Source: a virus
Strand: one strand, 5' to 3'
Virus record (IMG/VR): IMGVR_UViG_3300034107_000579
Location: 1 to 40,782 of that record
DNA length: 40,782 nucleotides
Both the position numbers and the translations under genes were made by a program. The notes under the pieces are model-generated. The model worked only from the letters and a program-made list of their open reading frames with translations. It was not told the DNA's origin and did not search any database. Positions 29,621 to 36,813 of the stretch are shown one piece after another (within the stretch, counting starts at the first letter, position 1; each line of letters starts with the position of its first letter).

Positions 29621-29791
29621 TTAGATCGTGGGGTTAAGTGTGGCGGCGATGAGGCCGAGGGTGAGGAAGGCGGCGAGGCCGCCAATGAATGCGGCGGGTC
29701 CGCTGGTGAGGGTGAAGGCCGCGCCGAGGGCGAGGGCTGAGACTGCTGCCAGGGCGAGGGCTCCGGCGATTGCGTTTTTTGCTGTTTTCAT
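29621..29791 (-). CDS. Small membrane protein (56 aa)
   Basis: ATG at 29791 gives MKTAKNAIAGALALAAVSAL followed by two hydrophobic segments (residues about 8-28 and 33-51) with a short GPAAF turn. It is a two-pass membrane protein or a signal-like peptide with one anchor. It lies 15 bases upstream of the DUF932 gene and probably heads that leftward operon. Confidence 0.6.
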   Translation of the reverse strand: MKTAKNAIAGALALAAVSALALGAAFTLTSGPAAFIGGLAAFLTLGLIAATLNPTI

Positions 29792-29986
29792 TTTGTTTCC
29801 CAGATTCGCTGGGCCGAGGTCTTATTTTTCCAGATTCGCTGGATCGGGGCGGGCCGTGTTTGGCTCGCTTGTTTATGAAACTATATAGAAACAAAAAGAG
29901 CGCAAGAATTATTTTATTTTTGATGAAAATAAATCTACAGAAAATGCTTGACAGGCGCGAGAGCTGATAGAATCAGGCGCGGCGGG
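29792..29986 (-). promoter_or_regulatory. Upstream region of the leftward operon with two 13-bp direct repeats
   Basis: This 195-base gap holds CCAGATTCGCTGG at 29800-29812 and again at 29830-29842, exactly 30 bp apart, with further matching bases on both sides. CCAG/CTGG arms make each a partial palindrome. An AT-rich stretch (about 29880-29940) upstream, read leftward, is a plausible promoter. I infer an operator pair controlling 29791 and the genes after it. Confidence 0.5.
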
Positions 29987-30412
29987 TCATGGTCCTTTTC
30001 TTTGCGAAAGAGTTTTTTTGGTAGGTGGGATAAATTGCATCAGCGGATTGGGGCCACTGGGGGAAAATATGGCGATGGTTTGGGGTGGGGTTTCGTCGGG
30101 CCGGAACATCTCGAAATTGCAGGATCCGTCACGCCACCGTGCGCGGAAATGATGGCGATATGCTCCGGTGTGGGGCCATGTGAGGCGGCCGGAGATGAGG
30201 CGCTCGGGGGTGATCTTAAGGGTGACGGGAGCGACGCCGAGCACGTTGCCGTTCCAATCTACCAGCGCGCCTTTCGGCTCGGTGATGATCTGGATCTCGA
30301 TGGGCTGGGGGACAGCTTCGGCTCGGCGGGTGATGGGCTCGGGCTGAGGAGTGGAGCAGGATGCCAGGAGGAAGGCGGAAAGTAAGGCGGAAAATGTCTT
30401 GAATGCATTCAT
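29987..30412 (-). CDS. Lipoprotein with PEGA-like domain
   Basis: The start at 30412 gives 141 aa with a signal peptide MNAFKTFSALLSAFLLASC and lipobox LLASC (Cys19). Residues about 40-75 (ITEPKGALVDWNGNVLGVAPVTLKI) match a PEGA-type beta domain. It is expected at the cell envelope. In a temperate phage, an envelope lipoprotein in the leftward early region could be a lysogenic-conversion or superinfection-exclusion factor. The 214-aa version starting at 30631 would read through a 16-C tract and overlap the next gene, so it is unlikely. Confidence 0.65.
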   Translation of the reverse strand: MNAFKTFSALLSAFLLASCSTPQPEPITRRAEAVPQPIEIQIITEPKGALVDWNGNVLGVAPVTLKITPERLISGRLTWPHTGAYRHHFRARWRDGSCNFEMFRPDETPPQTIAIFSPSGPNPLMQFIPPTKKTLSQRKGP

Positions 30413-30435
30413 AAATAGCTTAATGACAACAATCT

Positions 30436-30451
30436 CCCCCCCCCCCCCCCC
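30436..30451. repeat. 16-base C homopolymer
   Basis: An uninterrupted run of 16 C lies 24 bases upstream of the lipoprotein start (read leftward as poly-G). Long G/C runs slip during replication, so the upstream spacing may vary between phage genomes. Confidence 0.9.
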
Positions 30452-30489
30452 ACCTAGAGGCAGGGGCATCTGGATAATTTTGCATAGCC

Positions 30490-30753
30490 CTACCCTGTGG
30501 CGTGTTTTTTCTTTTGCGGAATCGGCCCAATCTCGGGAGATGATTGGGCTGGGACTTTTCCCTGGCTGATACGGGTGAGGCCAAAAATAGCGCCTTCGGT
30601 GAGGGCGGCCGTGATCGCTTCTCGAGCCCACGCGCCCCGACTAATACCGCCGGATGCCGCGAGGCGGTCAATCTCGGCGACTTGGGCATCTGTCAGCGTG
30701 GTTGAAACGCTGATTTTGCCATCGCCTGCGCCGTGGCTTTTTTTTGCTTTCAC
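30490..30753 (-). CDS. Ribbon-helix-helix DNA-binding protein
   Basis: This 87-aa protein begins with a Lys/Gly-rich tail, then a KISVSTTLTDAQVAEIDRLA strand-helix and GISRGAWAREAITAAL, the classical ribbon-helix-helix layout with a turn before the second helix. Such dimers bind operators through a beta ribbon. It is transcribed leftward from a divergent region whose other side encodes another ribbon-helix-helix protein. A repressor or antirepressor role in lysogeny control is inferred. Confidence 0.78.
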   Translation of the reverse strand: MKAKKSHGAGDGKISVSTTLTDAQVAEIDRLAASGGISRGAWAREAITAALTEGAIFGLTRISQGKVPAQSSPEIGPIPQKKKHATG

Positions 30754-30857
30754 GGGATCAATATAAGCGGGCGGAAATCATTTTCAATTTTTTTTATTGT
30801 TTTCCAATTGGAAATGAATATCTATGAATGGAAATGAGTGGAACACCCTACTTGACC
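30754..30857. promoter_or_regulatory. Divergent promoter/operator region
   Basis: This 104-base AT-rich gap contains a perfect palindrome TTTCCAATTGGAAA (30801-30814) and GGAAAT(G/C)A at 30773, 30810 and 30830, the last two 20 bp apart. It separates two divergent ribbon-helix-helix genes, so it is the best candidate for the phage's transcriptional switch. Promoter hexamers could not be assigned with confidence. Confidence 0.65.
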
Positions 30858-31004
30858 ATGAATAAAACAATACAAACGCAGATACCAAAAGAGCTGGATC
30901 AAATCATCTCAGCTATTGCGAAAAGCCAGATGGTCAGTCGGGCCGCAATCGTGCGGCAGTTAATCGTGAAGGCGCTCGATAAAACGAGAGAGGGCCAGAT
31001 ATGA
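30858..31004 (+). CDS. Short ribbon-helix-helix protein
   Basis: This 48-aa protein, starting MNKTIQTQIPKELDQIISAIAK, then MVSRAAIVRQLIVKALDK, has one strand and two helices in the Arc/CopG layout. It is the first gene of the rightward early operon, facing the other ribbon-helix-helix gene. Its stop overlaps the next start (ATGA). It is probably the Arc-like or Cro-like partner of the switch. Confidence 0.7.
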   Translation: MNKTIQTQIPKELDQIISAIAKSQMVSRAAIVRQLIVKALDKTREGQI

Positions 31005-31084
31005 GCGTTATTTATAGCCTGGCGGTTGGATGCCTGAGCGGGGCGGTTTTTTATTTTTTCGTGAAAATGGGGGGCTTGAAATGA
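31001..31084 (+). CDS. Tiny single-pass membrane protein (27 aa)
   Basis: ATG overlaps the preceding stop. The 27-aa product is one hydrophobic segment (YSLAVGCLSGAVFYFFV) followed by KMGGLK. Its stop again overlaps the next ATG. The chain of ATGA overlaps argues that it is translated, despite its size. Confidence 0.5.
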   Translation: MSVIYSLAVGCLSGAVFYFFVKMGGLK

Positions 31085-31227
31085 GCCGCTTATTTTTATG
31101 CCGTGCCACGGATCCGCTGCGGGGAGCGTTTGGGGACTATGTGAGGGCGGGCAGCCGCGATGCCGCGCGGGCTGCGTTTTTTAAAATTTTCGGGCTTTGG
31201 CCTCATTCGGTGGAGGTCGAACGATGA
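31081..31227 (+). CDS. Small basic early protein (48 aa)
   Basis: This 48-aa protein, MSRLFLCRATDPLRGAFGDY then SRDAARAAFFKIFG, resembles short phage proteins with a GxxxxYVxAxSxxAAxxxF pattern. It starts by ATGA overlap behind a GGGGG stretch and ends by ATGA overlap with the next gene. Function unknown. Confidence 0.55.
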   Translation: MSRLFLCRATDPLRGAFGDYVRAGSRDAARAAFFKIFGLWPHSVEVER

Positions 31228-31340
31228 GCGCCGATGAGTTTTTCCGGTCGTCGGGATATTTTTTCGAGTTTTTGCAACTTGTCGCCCCGTTGGTCGTCCT
31301 CCTGTGGGTGACTGATCGACTCATGGAGGGCGGGAAATGA
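31224..31340 (+). CDS. Tiny membrane protein (38 aa)
   Basis: The 38-aa product has one hydrophobic segment (FLQLVAPLVVLLWV) between an aromatic N-terminal part and a TDRLMEGGK tail. ATGA overlaps at both ends tie it into the operon. Function unknown. Confidence 0.5.
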   Translation: MSADEFFRSSGYFFEFLQLVAPLVVLLWVTDRLMEGGK

Positions 31341-31549
31341 TCGAGCAGCATTATTCTTGTCGGCAAGTGGCGGCCAGGCTCGGGCTATCTCATGGCACGG
31401 TCCACAAATCGGTGACTGATGGGCGGCTGGGTGCGGTGATATTCGGCCATCGTATTTTGATACCTGAGAGCTCGGTAAATCATTATTTAGAGGTCCACCG
31501 TGTCGGGCCTGTCCCCCCTCGTCGTTTACTGGCTGCGAAGACCGTATAA
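31337..31549 (+). CDS. Helix-turn-helix protein, excisionase-like
   Basis: This 70-aa protein has an N-terminal HTH_17/MerR-like fold: YSCRQVAARLGLSHGTVHKSV, then DGRLGAVIFGHRILIPESSV, the strand-turn typical of excisionases and phage regulators. It may direct excision at attP or control early transcription. It begins by ATGA overlap in the rightward early operon. Confidence 0.75.
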   Translation: MIEQHYSCRQVAARLGLSHGTVHKSVTDGRLGAVIFGHRILIPESSVNHYLEVHRVGPVPPRRLLAAKTV

Positions 31550-31554
31550 ATCAA

Positions 31555-32379
31555 ATGGATTCCCCATTGATTCGATTTGATGCGCATGAAACAGCGGCGC
31601 CTTTTTTATTTTCTGAGGCAGAAATAGGCGCTGAGAAGCTCGAAGCCACGGGAGAGTTTAGCGGCGAGCGGTTGCTTGCCAGACGTCCGGAGGTTTACAG
31701 GGCGATTCTATCCATGAGCGCCGAGGGTTTGAGTGTGTCGGCCATGGCTCGGGCTTTCGCTGTGTCGCGGAATACAATCGCGGCCGTCCAGGACCGTGAA
31801 GGATTTTCTATAGAGCAGCATAAAAAGGAGCTGCTCCGGAATGTTAGGACAGCGGCGAGGCTTTCGGTTGAGAGGGTCGTGGAGTTGGTTCCTGGTATTA
31901 CCAGCGCAAAGGATGCGGCGATCGTTGCGGCAGTAATGGTCGATAAGCTCCAGCTCCTCAGCGGTGAGGCAACGGCAAGAGTTGAGAGGGTCGAGGTTAG
32001 CCAGGACAAACTCTCGGAAATGCTGGCGGGTCTTCCTATGCTCGAGGCGGAGCTGGTGCCGGTAACCGGTTCAAGCGGCAGCGGGTCGGAGCAAAAGGGG
32101 CGGGCTGCGGCGGCTGCGGCGGGTTGCCTGGGGTTGGATCCGGTGGGCGCGTTGGGTGAGATTGATATAATATCAACTGATATGGCGTCGGTTTACCTAG
32201 GCAAAGCCTCGAAGGGGGCCACATTGGGGGGCAACTGCGCTGCCGGTCCGGTCGAGGTCGGTGATTTGTCTGCCGAGACGGAGGGGGGGAGGGGGTCTGA
32301 ATTTTCGAGCCCCCCCCCGTCAGCATTCACTGATTTGGGTGAACGGAAAATTTTTAGCAAAGGAGACCTTAACTCCTAA
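31555..32379 (+). CDS. Helix-turn-helix protein with low-complexity tail
   Basis: This 274-aa protein has a helix-turn-helix at residues about 55-82 (GLSVSAMARAFAVSRNTIAAV), a helical middle region (LLRNVRTAARLSVERVVELV), then an Ala/Gly/Ser-rich tail. It may be a regulator, or a candidate small terminase subunit, since no such gene is otherwise recognised; both are inference. The tail codes through G and C runs (about 32281-32320) that could fold as a hairpin. Confidence 0.6.
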   Translation: MDSPLIRFDAHETAAPFLFSEAEIGAEKLEATGEFSGERLLARRPEVYRAILSMSAEGLSVSAMARAFAVSRNTIAAVQDREGFSIEQHKKELLRNVRTAARLSVERVVELVPGITSAKDAAIVAAVMVDKLQLLSGEATARVERVEVSQDKLSEMLAGLPMLEAELVPVTGSSGSGSEQKGRAAAAAAGCLGLDPVGALGEIDIISTDMASVYLGKASKGATLGGNCAAGPVEVGDLSAETEGGRGSEFSSPPPSAFTDLGERKIFSKGDLNS

Positions 32380-32394
32380 ACGGAGGTCCATTTT

Positions 32395-32670
32395 ATGCAA
32401 AATAAAAAAAACAAACCGGAGGTGGAGCAGGCGACGCCTCCGGTGCAGGAGGCGGTGAAGGTGAAGGTGTACCGCCATGTGCCGAACAAGAACTTGCTTC
32501 AAGTGCAAGTGCCTAATGGGGACGGGGGAACAATGAAGGTGGGATTGATGCGTGTGCGCGATAGCCACTACTACAGGGCGGGGGAGATGATACCGGCGAG
32601 GTTGGGCGACCATGATGTGTGGGAGCCGCTGAAGACCCGCTTCCGCCCCAACATTGGGGGGTTGGTATGA
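32395..32670 (+). CDS. Small basic protein, unknown
   Basis: This 91-aa protein has a clear GGAGGT site upstream (near 32381). It begins MQNKKNKPEVEQATPPVQEAVK. The C-terminal half (VGLMRVRDSHYYRAGEMIPARLGDHDVWEP) looks beta-rich. The stop overlaps the next start. No family is recognised. Confidence 0.6.
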   Translation: MQNKKNKPEVEQATPPVQEAVKVKVYRHVPNKNLLQVQVPNGDGGTMKVGLMRVRDSHYYRAGEMIPARLGDHDVWEPLKTRFRPNIGGLV

Positions 32671-32804
32671 GTGGCGTTACGGCGTTGTTGCTGGCGGGGT
32701 TAGTGATGCTGGCTCTCTGGACGACTTTTCACCTTGGGGTGGAGTGCGGCAGGGAGGAGAAGGAAATGAATGATGATGAGGATGATGATTTTACAAAAAA
32801 ATGA
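32667..32804 (+). CDS. Small membrane protein with acidic tail (45 aa)
   Basis: Start by ATGA overlap. One membrane segment (VTALLLAGLVMLALWTTFHLG) is followed by a charged tail EEKEMNDDEDDDFTKK. The stop overlaps the exonuclease start. Function unknown. Confidence 0.6.
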   Translation: MSGVTALLLAGLVMLALWTTFHLGVECGREEKEMNDDEDDDFTKK

Positions 32805-33385
32805 AAACGCGATTGATTGTTATTGATACGGAGACGGGGGGATTGGATTCAAAAACAAACGCCCTGCTATCTTTGAGTGCGCTTGATACGCTTGATGGGG
32901 AGGTTTTTACAGCGATGATAAAGCCTTCGCCTGAGTGGATCGTGGAGCCGGAGGCGATGCGGGTGAATGGGTTCACCTTGGATTTTCTGGAAAAACACGG
33001 TCGGCCTGAGCGGGGGGTGATGGAGGACTTTGCGTTGTGGCTGGGTGAGCGGCGGTATGCGTTGCTGGCTGGCTGTAATGTGGCGTTTGACATTGGGTTC
33101 CTACGGGCGGCGGGGGAGCGTGTGGGGCTGACGTTGCCGCTGGGCTACCGCTCGGTCGATTTGCAGGCCGTGGCTTGGCTGGCTTGGGAGGTGGGCGGTC
33201 TGGAGCTGCCGCTGGGCAAGGATGGGCTGCCTAAGTTGAGCTTGTCGGTGATCTCGGAGGCGCTGGGGCTGGGCAGGACGAGTAAGACGCATAATTGCCT
33301 GGAGGATACGATGCTGACGTGGGCGTGCCTGAGCAAGATCGGCCGCTGCGTGGAGATGGCTCCTCGCGTGGAGGTGCAGCCATGA
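32801..33385 (+). CDS. DnaQ-like DEDDh 3'-5' exonuclease
   Basis: This 194-aa protein has the three exonuclease motifs: VIDTETGGLD (Asp9, Glu11), CNVAFDIGF (Asp97) and THNCLEDT (His164, Asp169). This is the metal-dependent DEDDh fold of polymerase III epsilon and related nucleases. The phage encodes no polymerase here, so the enzyme may proofread or recycle nucleic acid with host proteins, or degrade host DNA. It precedes the replication genes and overlaps neighbours by four bases on both sides. Confidence 0.92.
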   Translation: MKTRLIVIDTETGGLDSKTNALLSLSALDTLDGEVFTAMIKPSPEWIVEPEAMRVNGFTLDFLEKHGRPERGVMEDFALWLGERRYALLAGCNVAFDIGFLRAAGERVGLTLPLGYRSVDLQAVAWLAWEVGGLELPLGKDGLPKLSLSVISEALGLGRTSKTHNCLEDTMLTWACLSKIGRCVEMAPRVEVQP

Positions 33386-33549
33386 ACTCGAAGGAGAGGG
33401 CGCTTTCTTACGACGATGCCCGCTGTGGCCACCGTGTGGTGATGCGGCCGAAGATTACGAACAAGGCTCTCACGCGCTGGCTTGCTGGCCGTGAACCGCA
33501 AAAAAAGAAACTGACGGAGAAAAAAGAACAAAATGAGCAACTGGATTAA
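33382..33549 (+). CDS. Small basic protein (55 aa)
   Basis: Starting at 33382 behind GGAGGTG, it encodes MNSKERALSYDDARCGHRVV then a Lys/Glu-rich tail (REPQKKKLTEKKEQNEQLD). It overlaps the exonuclease stop and the start of the replication gene by 17 bases. The charged tail may be helical and bind nucleic acid. No family is recognised. Confidence 0.55.
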   Translation: MNSKERALSYDDARCGHRVVMRPKITNKALTRWLAGREPQKKKLTEKKEQNEQLD

Positions 33550-34447
33550 AATGCGAAACAATCTTTTGAGTGATGGTCGAGTCGCCAAAATTGTCGATAT
33601 GACCAACAAGCATGAGATATATGTGATTGGGGCACTCTGGTGGCTATGGGCAACGGGGGATGATCAGTCGGTTGATGGGCATATTAACGGCCTTTCTCTG
33701 GCATCTATTGATCGCAAGACCGGAATAAAAGGTTTTGGTATAGCTCTTAAAAAGGTTGGTTGGATTCTGGAAGGTGAAGATGGAGTGGATATTGTGCGAT
33801 TCGATGAGCATAATGGGGCATCTGCAAAGAGAAGGGCTGTGATGGCTAAGGTGCAATCAAAATACAGGGGCTCGTCATCAAAGCGTGATACATCTAATAT
33901 CACGGATATATCACGGCACGATCACCTAGATAATAGAATAGATAATAGAATAGATAATACCCCTATAGTCCCCGATGGGGACATGGTGTTGGAGGGTGAG
34001 AGTGTTGATTTACCGGCACCGGAGGATCAGATCGTTTCGAGATTTCGTGAGCTTTTCCACATTCGACCGACTTCGACTCTGGATGCCTCCACGACCAAGG
34101 CTTACCAGAAAAATAAAAAAGCGGCGGCGGAGTTGAGCGATGAGGATTGGCGGGCGCTGGAGTGGGTGTATCGCCAGCAGGAGGGCGTGGCGGCGACTTA
34201 CAGGCGTAAGGACTTGGCTACGTTGCTGAATAACCTCACCTCGGAGGTGCAGCGGGCCTACGATTGGGCGGGTCGCTCGGGGGTGAGCTTTGCCCTGGTG
34301 AGGGTGGCGGTGGAGTCGGAGCCGGAGGGGTGGGCGTCGATCATCACGGATGAAGACCCGAGCTATAATTGCATTTCGTGGGCGGCTTTGCCGGATTCGA
34401 TGAAGCGTTATGTGCGGGAGAGGGTCCGCCAACGGCATGAATCCTAA
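33533..34447 (+). CDS. Replication initiator-like protein
   Basis: This 304-aa protein opens with MSNWIKMRNNLLSDGRVAKI, then GALWWLWATGDDQ and a winged-helix-like IDRKTGIKGFGIALKKVGWI, the N-terminal form of phage replisome organisers. A disordered middle includes a DNRIDNRIDN stretch encoded by AT-rich tandem repeats (33927-33960). The C-terminal half is helical (LSDEDWRALEWVYRQQEG). Just downstream lies a DnaB helicase, as with lambda O followed by a helicase loader. It probably marks the origin and recruits the helicase. Confidence 0.72.
   Translation: MSNWIKMRNNLLSDGRVAKIVDMTNKHEIYVIGALWWLWATGDDQSVDGHINGLSLASIDRKTGIKGFGIALKKVGWILEGEDGVDIVRFDEHNGASAKRRAVMAKVQSKYRGSSSKRDTSNITDISRHDHLDNRIDNRIDNTPIVPDGDMVLEGESVDLPAPEDQIVSRFRELFHIRPTSTLDASTTKAYQKNKKAAAELSDEDWRALEWVYRQQEGVAATYRRKDLATLLNNLTSEVQRAYDWAGRSGVSFALVRVAVESEPEGWASIITDEDPSYNCISWAALPDSMKRYVRERVRQRHES
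33927..33960 (+). repeat. AT-rich 12-bp tandem repeats, candidate replication origin
   Basis: TAGATAATAGAA is repeated at 33927 and 33939 with a partial third copy from 33951. The stretch is very AT-rich in a GC-rich genome and lies inside the replication initiator-like gene, as do the lambda origin iterons. Confidence 0.6.
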
Positions 34448-34856
34448 CGATTATTTTTATCAACAACTTACCGAGCGCGATGCGATGGAGGAAGGATGCT
34501 TCCGCGATAGCTTCCGCTTGGAATGGGGGGTGGCATTCCCTCCGCAACTTAACAATGAATACGAACAATATATGACTACAAACAATGACTCCCTCGATAC
34601 TTACGAGGAAAATAAAAATACGGGGCTGGCGCTGATCACTCGGCATAGGCCGGATGCGAAGTATGATTTCCTGCGTTTCCAAGTGGGGGTGATGGCGCTG
34701 CGGCAGATGGTGGAGCCGATCTATGACGAGGCGGGGGAGAGGGTGATCGGGGAGCGTCCGCTGGATCGGGCGACTTGCATGGTCTTTAATCTCTTGGGCT
34801 TTGGGGTGTCTTTGCAAAAAGCAAAAGCAATGATGATGAGGAACTACAAGCTATGA
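34437..34856 (+). CDS. Protein of unknown function between initiator and helicase
   Basis: The start at 34437 gives 139 aa, overlapping the previous stop by 11 bases in another frame. Residues 1-55 are acidic and Asn/Gln-rich; the rest is helical (YDFLRFQVGVMALRQMVEPIYD; ATCMVFNLLGFGVSLQKAKAMMMRNY). By position it might be a helicase loader, but no Walker motif is present. Its stop overlaps the helicase start. Confidence 0.6.
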   Translation: MNPNDYFYQQLTERDAMEEGCFRDSFRLEWGVAFPPQLNNEYEQYMTTNNDSLDTYEENKNTGLALITRHRPDAKYDFLRFQVGVMALRQMVEPIYDEAGERVIGERPLDRATCMVFNLLGFGVSLQKAKAMMMRNYKL

Positions 34857-36223
34857 GCGTGAGTTCTTTACCAGAGGCTCCGGTGTGCGAGCGGGCGGTG
34901 ATCGGGGCGGCGTTGCAGGAGGGGCGGGTGGCGGATAGCGTGCTGGAGGTCTTGCGGCCGGAGCATCTCGCTTGGCCAGCGAATAAGGAGATCCTTTCGC
35001 TGATCTCGGATATGCGCCAACAAGCGTTGCCGGTGGATTTTATCTTGGTGACGACGGCGTTGGATAAGGCGGGAGTCCTCGAAGCGGTGGGCGGGAGTGC
35101 CTACCTATCGGAGCTGGCGACGGATATGGGGACGGTGGCAAATTGGCAGCACTACGCCGAGGAGGTGATCGACTCATGGAAGCGTCGGGAGATGCTGGCT
35201 GCGGCGATGAGGTTGGCGCAGGAGGCCCGTGATCCGGCGCTGAGGGTCGAGGACGCGCAGGAGCGGTGCGAGCAAGTGCTATACGGCTTACGGGAGAGTA
35301 TCGGGAGGGAAAATGTGGTGGCGCATTGCAAACGGGCCGTGCTGGAGGCGGTGGAGCATATCGAGAAGGTGTATCAGAATCGCGGGCAGACGGTGGGGCT
35401 GGAGAGTGGCATTCACGATCTGGACCGCTCGACGGGGGGATTCCTCGGGGGGCAGATGATTGTGATCGCGGCTCGTCCGGCGTGTGGGAAGTCGGCGCTG
35501 GGGATGCAGATGGCACTCCATGCGGCGATGAAGGTGCAAGTGCCGGTGCTGGTCTTCTCGGTGGAGATGCCGTCGATGGAGCTGATGACTCGGGCGATAT
35601 GCTCGGAGGCGGGCATTGACCTCCAGCGGGTGCGGGATGGATTTTTGCCTGCGACGGCGCTGGGGAATGTGTCTTCGGCGGCGAGCCGCTTGAGCAAGGC
35701 GAACTTGTATCTGGACGATACGCCTGGCTTGACGGTGGCGCAGTTTCGCTCACGGGCGCGGCGGGCTAAGGCGGCGCATGGCATTAAGCTCATTGTGGTG
35801 GATTATTTGCAATTCATGCACGGGTCGTCGAAGAGGGCTGGGGAGAGCAGGGCGCTGGAGGTGAGCGAGATCAGTAAGGCGATCAAGACGACAGCGAAGG
35901 AACTCAGTATTCCCATCATTGCCCTGGCGCAGCTCAACCGCGATGCGGATGAGCAGAGCAAGCCGAAGCTCTCGAATCTCCGCGAGTCGGGCAGCATCGA
36001 GCAGGATGCCGATACGGTGATGCTCATTCACCGCCTAGACAAAAATAAAAAACGGGCGGGCGAGGATGACGAGCCTATGGATCACAACACGTTGCTGATC
36101 CTTGCGAAACAAAGAAACGGCCCGACGCCGGAGATCAAGCTCAACTTCATCGGCGAGCACACGACCTTCCGCAATGTGACGGAGAAGGCGTATAGCAACA
36201 ACAAGAACGAAAGGCAGAAATAA
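34853..36223 (+). CDS. DnaB-like replicative helicase
   Basis: This 456-aa protein matches DnaB in length and order: an N-terminal helical domain (residues 8-110, ERAVIGAALQEG), a linker, then the RecA core with Walker A AARPACGKSALG (about 206-217), Walker B LIVVDYLQFM (about 311-320) and LNRDADEQSKPKLSNLRESG-IEQDAD (the DnaB motif region). It unwinds DNA ahead of the replisome as a hexamer. No primase or polymerase is encoded, so host replication proteins must be recruited. Confidence 0.95.
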   Translation: MSVSSLPEAPVCERAVIGAALQEGRVADSVLEVLRPEHLAWPANKEILSLISDMRQQALPVDFILVTTALDKAGVLEAVGGSAYLSELATDMGTVANWQHYAEEVIDSWKRREMLAAAMRLAQEARDPALRVEDAQERCEQVLYGLRESIGRENVVAHCKRAVLEAVEHIEKVYQNRGQTVGLESGIHDLDRSTGGFLGGQMIVIAARPACGKSALGMQMALHAAMKVQVPVLVFSVEMPSMELMTRAICSEAGIDLQRVRDGFLPATALGNVSSAASRLSKANLYLDDTPGLTVAQFRSRARRAKAAHGIKLIVVDYLQFMHGSSKRAGESRALEVSEISKAIKTTAKELSIPIIALAQLNRDADEQSKPKLSNLRESGSIEQDADTVMLIHRLDKNKKRAGEDDEPMDHNTLLILAKQRNGPTPEIKLNFIGEHTTFRNVTEKAYSNNKNERQK

Positions 36224-36227
36224 AGCC

Positions 36228-36473
36228 ATGAGTATCATATCAGATTCGGCGGTGGGGTGTACGGCTTGTCATCGGGATTGGCTCGACCATCCAGGGTTGG
36301 ACCACACTTGCAAGCTAGCGACGGACTTGGCGGCGACGTTGAGGGGGGTGTTGCGCTATGCGCAACCTCCGGAATACACGCGCGATATTGGCGAGCAGGA
36401 GATTTATTTTGACCTCATCGAAAATGCGCGGCGGCTGATCGTCAAGGCGCGGACTTTTGAAAGCGAACTATGA
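36228..36473 (+). CDS. Small protein with possible zinc site
   Basis: This 81-aa protein has Cys11, Cys14, His15, His26 and Cys28 (CTACH then DHTC), a pattern consistent with a small zinc-binding fold. Its C-terminal half is helical and acidic. It follows the helicase by four bases and its stop overlaps the next start. Function unknown. Confidence 0.6.
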   Translation: MSIISDSAVGCTACHRDWLDHPGLDHTCKLATDLAATLRGVLRYAQPPEYTRDIGEQEIYFDLIENARRLIVKARTFESEL

Positions 36474-36649
36474 ACTCTCTCTCGGACTACATAGCGCACA
36501 AGGGTATCGACCCGACGCATACGCTGAATCTTCTCCAAGATGCGGGGGTGGTGTCGGATCTGTGCATCACGGTGGATGAAGTGGGCGATACGGGCCTCGC
36601 GGTGGCGTGGCTGAATGAACATGAATCTGAACTGCGGAGGGCGAAATGA
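36470..36649 (+). CDS. Small acidic protein (59 aa)
   Basis: MNSLSDYIAHKGIDPTHTLN, a helical GVVSDLCITVDEVGD stretch and LNEHESELRRAK. ATGA overlaps at both ends. No family is recognised. Confidence 0.6.
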   Translation: MNSLSDYIAHKGIDPTHTLNLLQDAGVVSDLCITVDEVGDTGLAVAWLNEHESELRRAK

Positions 36650-36813
36650 GCGGCACGCCTGAGACGGATGCGGCGGTGATGGCGGCGGGAGGAGATTGGT
36701 CTTACCCGCTGCGGGAGTGCAGTCGCCGGTTGGAGCGGCAGCGCGATGAGGCGGTGGAGGAGGTGAGGCGGCTCAAGATCATCCTTGATTTGATTAAAAA
36801 GGAGGCGCAGTGA
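36646..36813 (+). CDS. Small coiled-coil protein (55 aa)
   Basis: The second half (ECSRRLERQRDEAVEEVRRL) is a heptad-like coiled coil ending KKEAQ. It starts by ATGA overlap behind GGAGG and its stop overlaps the terminase GTG start. Its place directly before the large terminase makes it a candidate terminase accessory, but it is too short for an ordinary small subunit. Confidence 0.6.
   Translation: MSGTPETDAAVMAAGGDWSYPLRECSRRLERQRDEAVEEVRRLKIILDLIKKEAQ

Noticed and set aside
29948-29975. Plus-strand sigma-70 promoter with TTGACA and TAGAAT
   Set aside because: The spacer is only 14 bases and it would transcribe against the lipoprotein gene.
29987-30631. 214-aa version of the lipoprotein
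   Set aside because: It would run through the 16-C tract and overlap the ribbon-helix-helix gene, and it would bury the signal peptide internally.
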